NCBI RefSeq assembly: GCF_009380215.1
Contig: NZ_WHUG01000018.1
Location: 1-64,000 of the forward strand
Origin: Rugamonas aquatica
Lineage (GTDB): Bacteria > Pseudomonadota > Gammaproteobacteria > Burkholderiales > Burkholderiaceae_D
Length of the DNA: 64,000 nt
Reading direction: 5' to 3'
The translations under genes and the position numbers were made by a program. This document shows positions 26,960 to 34,990 of the stretch, one piece after another; within the stretch, counting starts at the first letter, position 1, and each line of letters begins with the position of its first letter. The notes below the pieces were generated by a model. It was not told the DNA's origin. It made no database searches and worked only from the letters and a program-made list of their open reading frames with translations.

Positions 26960-27976
26960 TTGACGTCGCCCCCTCTGCACGCTGTTCCCGCGCCCGCCGC
27001 GCATCACGCCACCCCTGAATTCTGCCCCGGCTGCCAAGCCCGCCTCGGCGTCAACTTCTGCCCGCAATGCGGCCAGGAAGCCGTGCTGCATCCGCCCAGC
27101 ATGGGCGAATTCGTCGCCGAGTTCATCGGTCACTACGTCGCCATCGAAGGCAAGCTGTGGCGCACGATGGGCCAGTTGCTGCTGCGTCCAGGCGCGCTGA
27201 CCAAGGCCTATATGGCCGGCAAGCGCGTCAACTACATGCAGCCGCTGCGGCTGTTCCTGACGCTGAGTGTGATCCTGTTTGCGCTGCTGCAGTTCAGCGG
27301 CTTTTCGGTGGGCGAGAGCGCCAAGGACGGCACGGCCGCGAAGAGGCCGGCGGTCCGCGCCGATATCGGGAAAACGGAGCTGCGCGTGGCGGATGCGGCC
27401 AATATCAAGCGCTACGAGATCATGCTGGGCTATTACAACTTTGGCGTGGACGTCACGCCGGACGGCAGTCACGTCAACTTCGGCCTGACGCTGCCCAGCA
27501 CCGATAACCCATCCTTCGCGCTGACCGTCTTGCGCACCGTGTTCCCGACCTTCCAGCAGTCGCTCGACCGCTACTATGCCTTGCCGCCCGGGCAAAAGGC
27601 CGAGCGCCTGACGCATGGCTTCTTCGCCCGCATGCCGTATGTGATCTTCTTCATGGTGCCGGTGTTTGCCTTGTTCCTCAAGCTGCTGTACCTGCCGTCG
27701 GGCCGGCGCTACGGCGAGTACCTGCTGTTCGCGCTGCACGTCAATGCTTTCGCCTTCTTCATCATGGCGCTGGTGCACGTCACGCCGTGGGTGTGGGGTA
27801 CGCGGCTGCTGCTTGCGCTGCTGTTCCTGTATATCGCCCGGGCGATGCACAATGTCTACGGCGGCGCGCCGCTGGCGACGGTGGCCCGCTGGCTGGTGCT
27901 GGTGGTCGCCTATCTGATGACGCTGGCCGTCATCATCACGCAGGTGATGCTCTTCATATCGCTGACGTCGGCCTGA
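26960..27976 (+). CDS. DUF3667 zinc-ribbon membrane protein
   Basis: The 338-residue protein begins with a cytosolic zinc ribbon (CPGCQARLGVNFCPQCGQ near residue 22) and then the DUF3667 region with about five membrane helices (LRLFLTLSVILFALLQF; VIFFMVPVFALFLKLLYL; FAFFIMALVHVTPWVWG and others). A large periplasmic loop lies between helices 1 and 2. Function unknown. The only start that keeps the zinc ribbon is TTG at 26960, as the next ATG falls after it; there is no clear Shine-Dalgarno sequence. Confidence 0.8.
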   Translation: MTSPPLHAVPAPAAHHATPEFCPGCQARLGVNFCPQCGQEAVLHPPSMGEFVAEFIGHYVAIEGKLWRTMGQLLLRPGALTKAYMAGKRVNYMQPLRLFLTLSVILFALLQFSGFSVGESAKDGTAAKRPAVRADIGKTELRVADAANIKRYEIMLGYYNFGVDVTPDGSHVNFGLTLPSTDNPSFALTVLRTVFPTFQQSLDRYYALPPGQKAERLTHGFFARMPYVIFFMVPVFALFLKLLYLPSGRRYGEYLLFALHVNAFAFFIMALVHVTPWVWGTRLLLALLFLYIARAMHNVYGGAPLATVARWLVLVVAYLMTLAVIITQVMLFISLTSA

Positions 27977-28138
27977 TGAAAAGCGAATAGCGCCGCCGCG
28001 CCTTGGCTGATCTAAGCCGCAAGGCCTTGTTTTAACACCGGTTTTTCGCTCCCGCCCGCCTGCCGGGTAGCGAATTGCCGGTGTCGGGCGAACTCCGTAA
28101 TCTGTGGCTTTCATTCACCACATAAAACGGAGTCCACC

Positions 28139-28531
28139 ATGCGTTTGAATCACCTGAGTTTCCCATCCAACGACGTCGCCGCCACTGTCGCCTTCTTCGA
28201 GCGCCAGCTGGGCTGCCGCGTCGAACTGGCCGGCCCGGTCAGCATCCTCAAGCGCGACGGCTTCGACATCGTCATCGAAGACTGCGGCGACCGCAGCACC
28301 GTCTGGCCGCACAACTTCCATCTCGGTTTCGAACTGCCCAGCGCCGACGACGTGCGCGCCATGCACCAGCGTTTCAAGCAGGATGGCGTGACCATGAAAA
28401 CCGAGGTGTTCTATCACGAACGCGGCTCGCGCTTCTTCTGCGAAGCGCCCGGCGGCCTGCTATTTGAGATCAACACCCGCGCCGACGCCGAAGAGCAGTA
28501 TCGCCGCACCTTCGCCGACGCGGTAAAATAG
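28139..28531 (+). CDS. VOC (glyoxalase/bleomycin-resistance) family protein
   Basis: The 130-residue protein is a single vicinal-oxygen-chelate module pair: MRLNHLSFPSNDVAATVAFFE at the start and APGGLLFEINTRAD at the end, where the His and late Glu are typical metal-ligand positions. Members include glyoxalases, dioxygenases and antibiotic-binding proteins; the substrate cannot be inferred. CGGAGTCCACC precedes the ATG. It ends 30 bases before gltX. Confidence 0.85.
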   Translation: MRLNHLSFPSNDVAATVAFFERQLGCRVELAGPVSILKRDGFDIVIEDCGDRSTVWPHNFHLGFELPSADDVRAMHQRFKQDGVTMKTEVFYHERGSRFFCEAPGGLLFEINTRADAEEQYRRTFADAVK

Positions 28532-28561
28532 CTTCTTTTACACATAAGCATTCCTACTTCG

Positions 28562-29977
28562 ATGACTACTGCACCAGCCAAGCCAGTCCGCACCCGTTTC
28601 GCACCCAGCCCGACCGGCTACCTCCACCTGGGCGGCGCCCGCACGGCGCTGTACTCCTGGGCCTATGCCCGCCACTTCGGCGGCACCTTCGTGCTGCGCA
28701 TCGAGGACACCGACCTGGAACGCTCGACCCCGGAAGCGGTGCAAGCCATCATCGAAGGCATGGAATGGCTGGGCCTGAGCCACGACGAAGGTCCGTTCTA
28801 CCAGATGCAGCGCATGGACCGCTACCGCGAAGTGGTGGCGCAGATGCTGGCAGCCGGCACCGCCTACCATTGCTACTCGTCGCCGGAAGAAGTCGAAGCG
28901 ATGCGCGAGCGCATGCGCGAAGCCGGCGAGAAGCCTCGCTACGACGGCACCTGGCGTCCTGAGCCGGGCAAGACCCTGCCGGCCATTCCTGCCGACCGCA
29001 AGCCGGTGGTGCGCTTCAAGAACCCGCTGGACGGCGAAGTGAGCTGGGACGATTTCGTCAAAGGCACCATCACCATCGGCAACAAGGAACTGGACGACCT
29101 GGTCATCGCCCGCCCGGACGGCACGCCGACCTACAACTTCTGCGTCGCCGTTGATGACTGGGACATGGAAATCAGCCACGTGCTGCGCGGCGACGACCAC
29201 GTCAACAACACGCCACGCCAGATCAACATCCTGCGCGCCATCGGCGCACCGCTGCCGCTGTACGGCCACCTGCCGATGATCTTGGGCGCCGACGGCCAGA
29301 AAATGTCCAAGCGTAAGGACGCCGTCAATGTCATGGATTACCCGGCGCAAGGCTATCTGCCGGAAGCGATCCTTAACTACCTCGTGCGCCTGGGCTGGAG
29401 TCATGGCGACGCCGAAGTGTTTTCGATGGAGCAGGTATGCGCCTGGTTCGACGGCACCCACCTGTCGAATTCGGCCGCGCAGTTCAACATCGAGAAACTG
29501 AACTGGCTCAACAACCACTACATCAAGCAGGCCGACAACGAGCGCCTGGCCGCGCTGGCGCAGCCGCGCATGCTGGCCGCCGGCGCCGTGCTGGAAGGCG
29601 AGGGCGCGCCGTCGCTGCCGGCCGTGCTGGCGCTGATGAAGGAACGCGTCAACACCGTCAATGAACTGGCCGACGCCGCCATGCTGTTCTTCCGCACGCC
29701 GCAGCCGGACGCCGCGCTGATGACCCAGCACCTGACCGATGCCGTCAAGCCGGCGCTGGCGCAGTTTGCCGAGCGCTGCAAAACGGTGGAGTGGACCAAG
29801 GAAGCGCTGGCCGCGATGATTAAGGAAGTATTGGCCGCCAACACGCTGAAGATGCCGCAGATGGCGATGCCGCTGCGTCTGATCGTGACCGGTCAACTGC
29901 AAACCCCGGCCATCGATGCGGTGCTGCAGATCTTCGGTCGCGACGTCATCCTGGCCCGCCTCGCCAAGTTTCTGTGA
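28562..29977 (+). CDS. gltX: Glutamyl-tRNA synthetase
   Basis: GluRS charges tRNA-Glu in the cytosol. The 471-residue length is standard. The class I HIGH equivalent is HLGGARTALY near residue 23, the KMSKS loop is KMSKRKDA, and SHVLRGDDHVNNTPRQ is the conserved ATP/tRNA-binding stretch. The anticodon-binding helical domain fills the last 150 residues. The gene is followed at once by five copies of tRNA-Glu(UUC), its own substrate. Confidence 0.97.
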   Translation: MTTAPAKPVRTRFAPSPTGYLHLGGARTALYSWAYARHFGGTFVLRIEDTDLERSTPEAVQAIIEGMEWLGLSHDEGPFYQMQRMDRYREVVAQMLAAGTAYHCYSSPEEVEAMRERMREAGEKPRYDGTWRPEPGKTLPAIPADRKPVVRFKNPLDGEVSWDDFVKGTITIGNKELDDLVIARPDGTPTYNFCVAVDDWDMEISHVLRGDDHVNNTPRQINILRAIGAPLPLYGHLPMILGADGQKMSKRKDAVNVMDYPAQGYLPEAILNYLVRLGWSHGDAEVFSMEQVCAWFDGTHLSNSAAQFNIEKLNWLNNHYIKQADNERLAALAQPRMLAAGAVLEGEGAPSLPAVLALMKERVNTVNELADAAMLFFRTPQPDAALMTQHLTDAVKPALAQFAERCKTVEWTKEALAAMIKEVLAANTLKMPQMAMPLRLIVTGQLQTPAIDAVLQIFGRDVILARLAKFL

Positions 29978-30015
29978 TTCTGCATTGAATCCTGAGCAAA
30001 GTTGCAAAAGGGTAT

Positions 30016-30043
30016 TTGCATAGTGCAGCTTCTTTGCTATACT
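30016..30043 (+). promoter_or_regulatory. Promoter of the first tRNA transcription unit
   Basis: TTGCAT (30016-30021), 16 bases, TATACT (30038-30043), 18 bases before the first tRNA-Ala. It is the only strong sigma-70 match between gltX and the tRNAs. Confidence 0.7.
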
Positions 30044-30061
30044 CTTGTTTCTGCAGCAAAC

Positions 30062-30137
<76 letters not shown>

Positions 30138-30160
30138 CGTTGCAGAATTGGTTGTTCGCA

Positions 30161-30236
30161 GTCCCCATCGTCTAGAGGCCTAGGACATCACCCTTTCACG
30201 GTGAGTACGGGGGTTCGAATCCCCCTGGGGACGCCA
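30161..30236 (+). tRNA. tRNA-Glu(UUC), copy 1
   Basis: A 76-base cloverleaf with CCA encoded. Acceptor GTCCCCA pairs with TGGGGAC. The anticodon stem TCACC/GGTGA holds loop CTTTCAC, anticodon TTC for GAA/GAG. T arm GGGGGTTCGAATCCCCC is perfect. Confidence 0.97.
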
Positions 30237-30320
30237 AAGTTGTAGATGTTGTAGTTGACGTTGTTTGTACTGATTGTTTGATGTTTGGCTTTATGCTGGA
30301 TAGATACAAGTAGTGAAAAC

Positions 30321-30350
30321 AAAAGTCGCGCAAGCGGCTTTTATTGTTTC
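30321..30350 (+). terminator. Terminator between the first and second tRNA pairs
   Basis: AAAAGTCGC (30321-30329) pairs with GCGGCTTTT (30334-30342, one G:U) over a GCAA tetraloop, followed by ATTGTTT. Read-through to the following tRNAs is still possible, since no strong promoter is seen after it. Confidence 0.65.
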
Positions 30351-30358
30351 TGCGCCCG

Positions 30359-30434
<76 letters not shown>

Positions 30435-30476
30435 CTGCGCGGAGATGATGACGAAAGTAGTAACCGTAGTTCCAGG

Positions 30477-30552
30477 GTCCCCATCGTCTAGAGGCCTAGG
30501 ACATCACCCTTTCACGGTGAGTACGGGGGTTCGAATCCCCCTGGGGACGCCA
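30477..30552 (+). tRNA. tRNA-Glu(UUC), copy 2
   Basis: Identical over all 76 bases to the copy at 30161-30236, anticodon TTC, CCA encoded. Confidence 0.97.
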
Positions 30553-30610
30553 GCTTTGCCTGGCTGATGAGTAGTAAAAACGTAGTACGACAGAAGACTT
30601 TCTGCGCCCG

Positions 30611-30686
<76 letters not shown>

Positions 30687-30708
30687 TTAGCGCAGGAAGC
30701 ACCGACAT

Positions 30709-30784
30709 GTCCCCATCGTCTAGAGGCCTAGGACATCACCCTTTCACGGTGAGTACGGGGGTTCGAATCCCCCTGGGGACGCCA
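30709..30784 (+). tRNA. tRNA-Glu(UUC), copy 3
   Basis: Identical to the other tRNA-Glu copies, 22 bases after tRNA-Ala copy 3; followed by a terminator. Confidence 0.97.
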
Positions 30785-30791
30785 GCACAGC

Positions 30792-30820
30792 AAAGCCGCC
30801 TAGAGCGGCTTTTTTGTTTT
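30792..30820 (+). terminator. Terminator after the third tRNA pair
   Basis: AAAGCCGC (30792-30799) pairs with GCGGCTTT (30805-30812) over a CTAGA loop, followed by TTTTGTTTT. It closes the first transcription unit. Confidence 0.9.
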
Positions 30821-30891
30821 TGCGGCGTTTGCCCGCCTGTTGCAAGCTCGACTATGTTTCGGCTTTTTCCTGTAAAAACAAGGGTTTGCTA

Positions 30892-30920
30892 TTGCCAAGC
30901 GCGATAGAGACTGCTATGAT
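30892..30920 (+). promoter_or_regulatory. Promoter of the second tRNA transcription unit
   Basis: TTGCCA (30892-30897), 17 bases, TATGAT (30915-30920), 15 bases before tRNA-Glu copy 4. The spacing is optimal, and it lies just after the preceding terminator. Confidence 0.75.
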
Positions 30921-30935
30921 TCGCGCCTTGGAAAA

Positions 30936-31011
30936 GTCCCCATCGTCTAGAGGCCTAGGACATCACCCTTTCACGGTGAGTACGGGGGTTCGAATCCCCC
31001 TGGGGACGCCA
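30936..31011 (+). tRNA. tRNA-Glu(UUC), copy 4
   Basis: Identical 76-base copy, anticodon TTC, CCA encoded. It is the first gene of the second tRNA unit and has no tRNA-Ala partner. Confidence 0.97.
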
Positions 31012-31054
31012 GTGTTTCAGGACTTTTCCAATATCGCAGTACGGACAGATTTCT

Positions 31055-31130
31055 GTCCCCATCGTCTAGAGGCCTAGGACATCACCCTTTCACGGTGAGT
31101 ACGGGGGTTCGAATCCCCCTGGGGACGCCA
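31055..31130 (+). tRNA. tRNA-Glu(UUC), copy 5
   Basis: Identical 76-base copy, anticodon TTC, CCA encoded, last of the array. Confidence 0.97.
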
Positions 31131-31134
31131 GTTG

Positions 31135-31167
31135 ATGCAAAAAGCCGCCTAGTGCGGCTTTTTGCAT
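31135..31167. terminator. Bidirectional terminator between tRNA array and protease gene
   Basis: ATGCAAAAAGCCGC (31135-31148) pairs perfectly over 14 bases with 31154-31167, loop CTAGT. A- and T-tracts on both sides allow it to end the rightward tRNA transcript and the leftward protease transcript, whose gene stops at 31176. Confidence 0.88.
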
Positions 31168-31175
31168 TTCCGGGC

Positions 31176-33230
31176 CTACCACATGATGGGGTTGTACGGC
31201 TTGGGCAGCGGGAAGGCGCCCACATGCAGCGGCGGCCAGCCGCCATAGGCCGCGAACTGCGCCCGCGCCATGTCCAGCGCCAGCGGATCGTAGACCGGTG
31301 CGCCGCCCAGATTCCCCATCAAGCCGGCGAAATTGCCGCCCAGCGAGCCGCCCAGCGGTTGCCCTGCCATCATCGGCGCCAGCGTGGCGGCCTGCGGCGC
31401 CACGGCCTGCGCCGGCTGCTGGCCGGCCTGCGTCTGCAAGCCCACCGCCACCAGCACATCCGGCAAGCCGAAACCGGTGCGGCTCTGGTCGCCCAGGCTG
31501 ACGCGGTGCGCGCTGGCGCGTATCAGCTGGAACAGCCGCTCGACCCGCTCGGCGCCGCGCGCCTTGTACTGCGGCGTCTGGAAGTCCGGGTGATGGGCCA
31601 GCGTCAGCGCCGCCAGTCCCGTGATGTGCGGCGTCGCCATCGACGTGCCATCCCAGGCCGCGAAATTATTCGGCGGCACGCAGGACGTGATCGCCACGCC
31701 CGGCCCGCACACCGCCACCTGCGGCCCGAAGCAGCTGAACTTGGCCGTGAAATAGCCGTAGGCGTCGACATTCTGGTCCAGCGTCTGCGCGTGGTAGCTG
31801 TCGGCCGGGAACTCGTCGAGCTTGCCGACCGCCGCCACCGCCAGCACATTCGGCGACGAAGCCGGATACTGCACCGCGCCGCCCGAATTGCCGGCCGCGA
31901 CAATGCAAGCGATGCCGGCCCGCTTGGCGCGCACGATCTGCTGCTCCAATGCCTCCGACACCTCGGCGCCGCCCAGGCTCAGGTTGACCACGTCGATCTG
32001 TTTGTCGATGCAGTATTCCAGCGCATCGATCAACTGGCTGATCTGCCCGCCGGGGAACAGCTTGCAGGCGTGCACCTCCGCATCCGGCGCGAAGCCGCGT
32101 ATGCCCGAGGCGATGTCGGCCGCCGCGATCACGCCCGCGCAGTGCGAGCCGTGGCCCAGCGTGTCCTGATCCCAGCCGTCGGGGTTGGTCTTCTTGTTCA
32201 ACACGTCGAAGCCGGCCTTGATGCCGCGCAGGTTGGCGTGCGTGGTGGCCGCGCCGGAATCGATGATGGCGATCTTGATGCCCTGGCCGCGGTAGTTGCC
32301 GGGCAGCTGGTCCAGCCGCATCGCCTTCTGGCCCCAGCCGTAGGCGCGCTGGCGCGGGAAGCCGGCCAGCGACGGCCAGTCCGACAGCGCCCGCAGCCCG
32401 ACGACATTGGCTTCATCGGTGCTGATGTCGGGATCGCGCTGGTAGAAGCTCCAGTAGTCGGCCTTGGGCTTGACGTACAGCCCGCGCACCGAGTCCGGCG
32501 TCTCGCCGAACAGCGACAGCGTGACCTGGCCGTTGGCGTCGGTCACGCCGCTGGCCGGCAGCATGCTGCCGAACAGCGACACTTCGGCCTCGGCCTGCGG
32601 CGCGCCATCCTTGCCGACCACGCTGATGACGGCGTTCAGCACCGGGCCGCCGGCGGCGGCCGGCATCATGCCCGTCACCAGCGCCGGCTGGCGCAGGCCC
32701 GGTTCCATCAGGTTCAGGTGCTGGTCCTGCTCGACCAGCAGGCGGCCCTGGCCCTGCTGGTGCAGCACGGCGGCCTTCTGCTCCGTCATGCGCGCCACCA
32801 GCACGCCCTGCGAACCGCCCATGCCGTCGGCCAGCGCGCCGAGCACGGATTTGGGGCCGACCGTGTCGACCACCTCGATGTCGTGGCTGCTGCGCAGCGC
32901 CTGCTCCAGCGCCGAGAACTGCAGCGGCTGGAAGCTCATCGCCTGCAGGCCGTCGGGCTGGCGCGGTGCGATCACATACTGCTTCTTGCGCGCGGCGATG
33001 GCGCGGCCGCCGCTGTCGCTGCGCCGGCCGGGTTCGCCGACCGAACCGGCCGAGTCGGCCGACCCGCGCGCCTCGCTGCCGTCGCCGGCGCCGCTGGACA
33101 AGGCCGAGCTACCGGACGAGCCGGAGCGCCCGGAGCGCCCGCCGCCCTCGGCGGAAACGGTGGCGTCAACGCCACCGGAAAGAGTGGGGTCCGGCGGCGA
33201 CGAGGCGCCGTCGTTGGTGGTTTTGGGCAT
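31176..33230 (-). CDS. S8 (subtilisin-like) serine peptidase without signal peptide
   Basis: The 684-residue protein starts with about 60 residues of Gly/Ser/Ala-rich low-complexity sequence and has no Sec or Tat signal. An uncharacterised region (about 75-290) includes an Ig-like stretch (LNAVISVVGKDGAPQAEAEV). The subtilase domain (about 300-590) has a complete triad: Asp324 (IIDSG), His360 (GHGSHCAG) and Ser530 (GTSMATPH). The ATG at 33230 is chosen for its AAAGGA six bases upstream. It is third in a cassette behind the 97-residue gene and the five-module repeat gene, so those products are candidate substrates. Confidence 0.9.
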   Translation of the reverse strand: MPKTTNDGASSPPDPTLSGGVDATVSAEGGGRSGRSGSSGSSALSSGAGDGSEARGSADSAGSVGEPGRRSDSGGRAIAARKKQYVIAPRQPDGLQAMSFQPLQFSALEQALRSSHDIEVVDTVGPKSVLGALADGMGGSQGVLVARMTEQKAAVLHQQGQGRLLVEQDQHLNLMEPGLRQPALVTGMMPAAAGGPVLNAVISVVGKDGAPQAEAEVSLFGSMLPASGVTDANGQVTLSLFGETPDSVRGLYVKPKADYWSFYQRDPDISTDEANVVGLRALSDWPSLAGFPRQRAYGWGQKAMRLDQLPGNYRGQGIKIAIIDSGAATTHANLRGIKAGFDVLNKKTNPDGWDQDTLGHGSHCAGVIAAADIASGIRGFAPDAEVHACKLFPGGQISQLIDALEYCIDKQIDVVNLSLGGAEVSEALEQQIVRAKRAGIACIVAAGNSGGAVQYPASSPNVLAVAAVGKLDEFPADSYHAQTLDQNVDAYGYFTAKFSCFGPQVAVCGPGVAITSCVPPNNFAAWDGTSMATPHITGLAALTLAHHPDFQTPQYKARGAERVERLFQLIRASAHRVSLGDQSRTGFGLPDVLVAVGLQTQAGQQPAQAVAPQAATLAPMMAGQPLGGSLGGNFAGLMGNLGGAPVYDPLALDMARAQFAAYGGWPPLHVGAFPLPKPYNPIMW

Positions 33231-33241
33231 GGACATTCCTT

Positions 33242-33535
33242 TCAAATCGGCCCGGCCTGCATGCTGTCGAAGAGCGACAGCGGCTGGTCCGGTTCTATCG
33301 TTAATTGATGGGAGGGCGTGCCGGTGCTGCGGAAGTGCAGCTCCAGCACGCGGGCTTTGTCGGCGCTGATTTCGACGACCGCCGTATGCGGCGCGTCGTG
33401 CGGGCCGATCACATCGACCACCGTGATCTCGGGGTCGACATCGGCCAGCGCCAGAAAATCGGCCAGCGGCGCGCCGTCGGCGGCGTGGATCAGATACCGT
33501 GCCTTCCCGGCCGGCGCGGCTTGCGCTTCTGTCAT
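33242..33535 (-). CDS. 97-residue protein of unknown function, partner of the S8 peptidase
   Basis: I do not recognise this protein. It has no signal peptide. A Thr/Glu/Ala start is followed by a ferredoxin-like pattern (ARYLIHAADGAPLADFLALA; ITVVDVIGPHDAPHTAVVEI; KARVLELHFRS). The size and beta-alpha-beta pattern recall subtilase propeptides (I9 type), which act in trans as chaperone and inhibitor; the neighbouring protease also contains a VVDTVGPKSVLG-like stretch, similar to VVDVIGPHD here. AAGGAGATTCCC precedes the ATG. It ends 11 bases before the protease start. The role is inferred. Confidence 0.7.
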   Translation of the reverse strand: MTEAQAAPAGKARYLIHAADGAPLADFLALADVDPEITVVDVIGPHDAPHTAVVEISADKARVLELHFRSTGTPSHQLTIEPDQPLSLFDSMQAGPI

Positions 33536-33554
33536 GGGAATCTCCTTAAAAAGA

Positions 33555-33588
33555 GCTGCGCCCTCCGCAGCCATGGCCGTCGGAGGGC
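33555..33588 (-). terminator. Intercistronic hairpin with short T-run (possible attenuator)
   Basis: On the minus strand GCCCTCCG pairs with CGGAGGGC (33581-33588 with 33560-33567) over 13 bases, then GCAGCTC and TTTTT just before the AAGGAG of the 97-residue gene. The T-run is seven bases from the stem, so it is a weak terminator at best. It could lower protease expression relative to the repeat protein. Confidence 0.4.
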
Positions 33589-33635
33589 AGGAGCGGCAAG
33601 GCGCCGCCTCGTCTGCAGCTCAGGGCATCAAACTA

Positions 33636-34814
33636 TCAGTGCAGCGTTTGACCGCCGTAAAGCGCGTTGCTGCCGGCGTTGGCTTGTTGTGCCAGTTGTG
33701 CCAGCTGCGCCTGTTGCTGCGCATAGGCCGCCGTCACCGGATCGACCGCGAACGGCAGCATGCCGCCCAACTGGCCGGCGATGCCGCCGATGGTGTTGCC
33801 CAGGCCGGCATTGCCGAAGGCGCCGCCGATCGCGCCGCCCAGCGGCTGCGCCACGCTCTTGATCAGATTGCCGAACCAGCCTTGTGGCGCCAGGCCTTGT
33901 AGTTGTTGTAGCTGGGCGTCCTGGGCTTGCTGCGCATACGCTTGCGTGACGGGGTCGGCGGAGAAGGGCAGCATGTTGGCGATGCCGGGGCTGGAGTAGC
34001 CGATGCCGGGGATGCCGATAGGTGGGCTGAAGATGGGTGGGCTGATGATGCCGGTGTTGGCGCGATGGCGCATCAGGTTGCCGAAGAAGCCTTGCGGCAC
34101 CAGGCCTTGCGATTGCAGCTGCACGTCCTGCAATGCGGCTGCCTGCTCGGCCGGATCGACGGAGAAGGGCAGCATGCCGCCCAGCTGGCTGGCGATGCCG
34201 CCGATGGTGTTGCCCAGGCCGGCATGGCCGAAGGCGCCGCCGATCATGCCGCCCAGCGGACGGCCCACGCTCTTGATGATGTTGCCGAACCAGCCTTGCG
34301 GCGCCAGTCCCTGCGCCTGCAGCTGTTGCAGCTGTTGTACTTGCGCCGCCTGTTGTGCATAGGCTTGCTGCACCGGATCGGCCGCGAAGGGCAGCATGCC
34401 GCCCAGCTGGCCGGCGATGCCGCCGATGGTGTTGCCCAGGCCGGCGTTACCGAAGGCGCCGCCGATCGCGCCGCCCAGCGGCTGCGCCACACTCTTGATC
34501 AGGTTGCCGAACCAGCCTTGTGGCGCCAGCTGGGCTTGTTGTAGCTGCTGCAGTTGCTGTTGTTGCTGTGCTTGTTGCGCATAGGCCGCCGTCACGGGAT
34601 CCACGCTGAACGGCAGGAAGGAACCGCCGATGCCGCCGGCCGCCTGGCCGATCTGGTTGCCCAGGCGGGAGTTGCCGAACAGGCCGCCGATGCCGCGGCC
34701 GATCAGCCCACCCAGCGGAGCGCCCAGCAGGCCGCCGAAGAAGCCTTGCGGCGCCAGGCCGCCCAGTTGTTGCGGCGCCAGTTGTTGACCGTAGTACTGT
34801 TGAAACTCATTCAT
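33636..34814 (-). CDS. Five-module Gly/Gln-rich repeat protein
   Basis: The 392-residue protein is almost wholly built from five modules starting at residues 20, 96, 170, 238 and 308. Each has LAPQGWFGNLIKSV-like opening, a glycine-zipper stretch (PLGGAIGGAFG, GNTIGGIAGQLGG), LPFxxDPV and a Gln/Ala-rich linker. Modules 2 and 5 are almost identical; module 4 is divergent with a Pro/Ile insert. There is no signal peptide. Glycine zippers suggest membrane insertion or oligomerisation. The downstream 97-residue protein and S8 peptidase suggest that it is processed. CAAGGAGATACC supports the ATG at 34814. I do not recognise a named family. Confidence 0.85.
   Translation of the reverse strand: MNEFQQYYGQQLAPQQLGGLAPQGFFGGLLGAPLGGLIGRGIGGLFGNSRLGNQIGQAAGGIGGSFLPFSVDPVTAAYAQQAQQQQQLQQLQQAQLAPQGWFGNLIKSVAQPLGGAIGGAFGNAGLGNTIGGIAGQLGGMLPFAADPVQQAYAQQAAQVQQLQQLQAQGLAPQGWFGNIIKSVGRPLGGMIGGAFGHAGLGNTIGGIASQLGGMLPFSVDPAEQAAALQDVQLQSQGLVPQGFFGNLMRHRANTGIISPPIFSPPIGIPGIGYSSPGIANMLPFSADPVTQAYAQQAQDAQLQQLQGLAPQGWFGNLIKSVAQPLGGAIGGAFGNAGLGNTIGGIAGQLGGMLPFAVDPVTAAYAQQQAQLAQLAQQANAGSNALYGGQTLH
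33684..34757 (-). repeat. Five tandem coding repeats of about 68-76 codons
   Basis: In gene order the units span 34757-34530, 34529-34308, 34307-34104, 34103-33894 and 33893-33684. High identity is kept at DNA level (the string for APQGWFG recurs with one-base changes), indicating recent duplication or gene conversion. No direct-repeat/spacer pattern of a CRISPR is present. Confidence 0.85.
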
Positions 34815-34990
34815 GGTATCTCCTTGTTGTGGTTGGTGTTGGCCAGCGCGGCCGGCACATGGCGTGCGGGCTGTCACCACCTGCGCTGGAAGGGATTGGA
34901 CTGGGGCTGTCCGCAGAAGTTTTGGTATTCTTGGTGGCCGTCGAACGTTAATCAGGTATCATCCAGCCTCGCATTTTTTCCCTATCCGTC

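Noticed and set aside
31095..33308. 737-codon plus-strand frame opposite the S8 peptidase
   Set aside because: It starts inside a tRNA gene and lacks domain features, while the opposite strand has an intact subtilase triad.
33684..34757. Tandem repeats considered as a CRISPR array or minisatellite
   Set aside because: The units keep one reading frame, are about 200-230 bases long and have no unique spacers.
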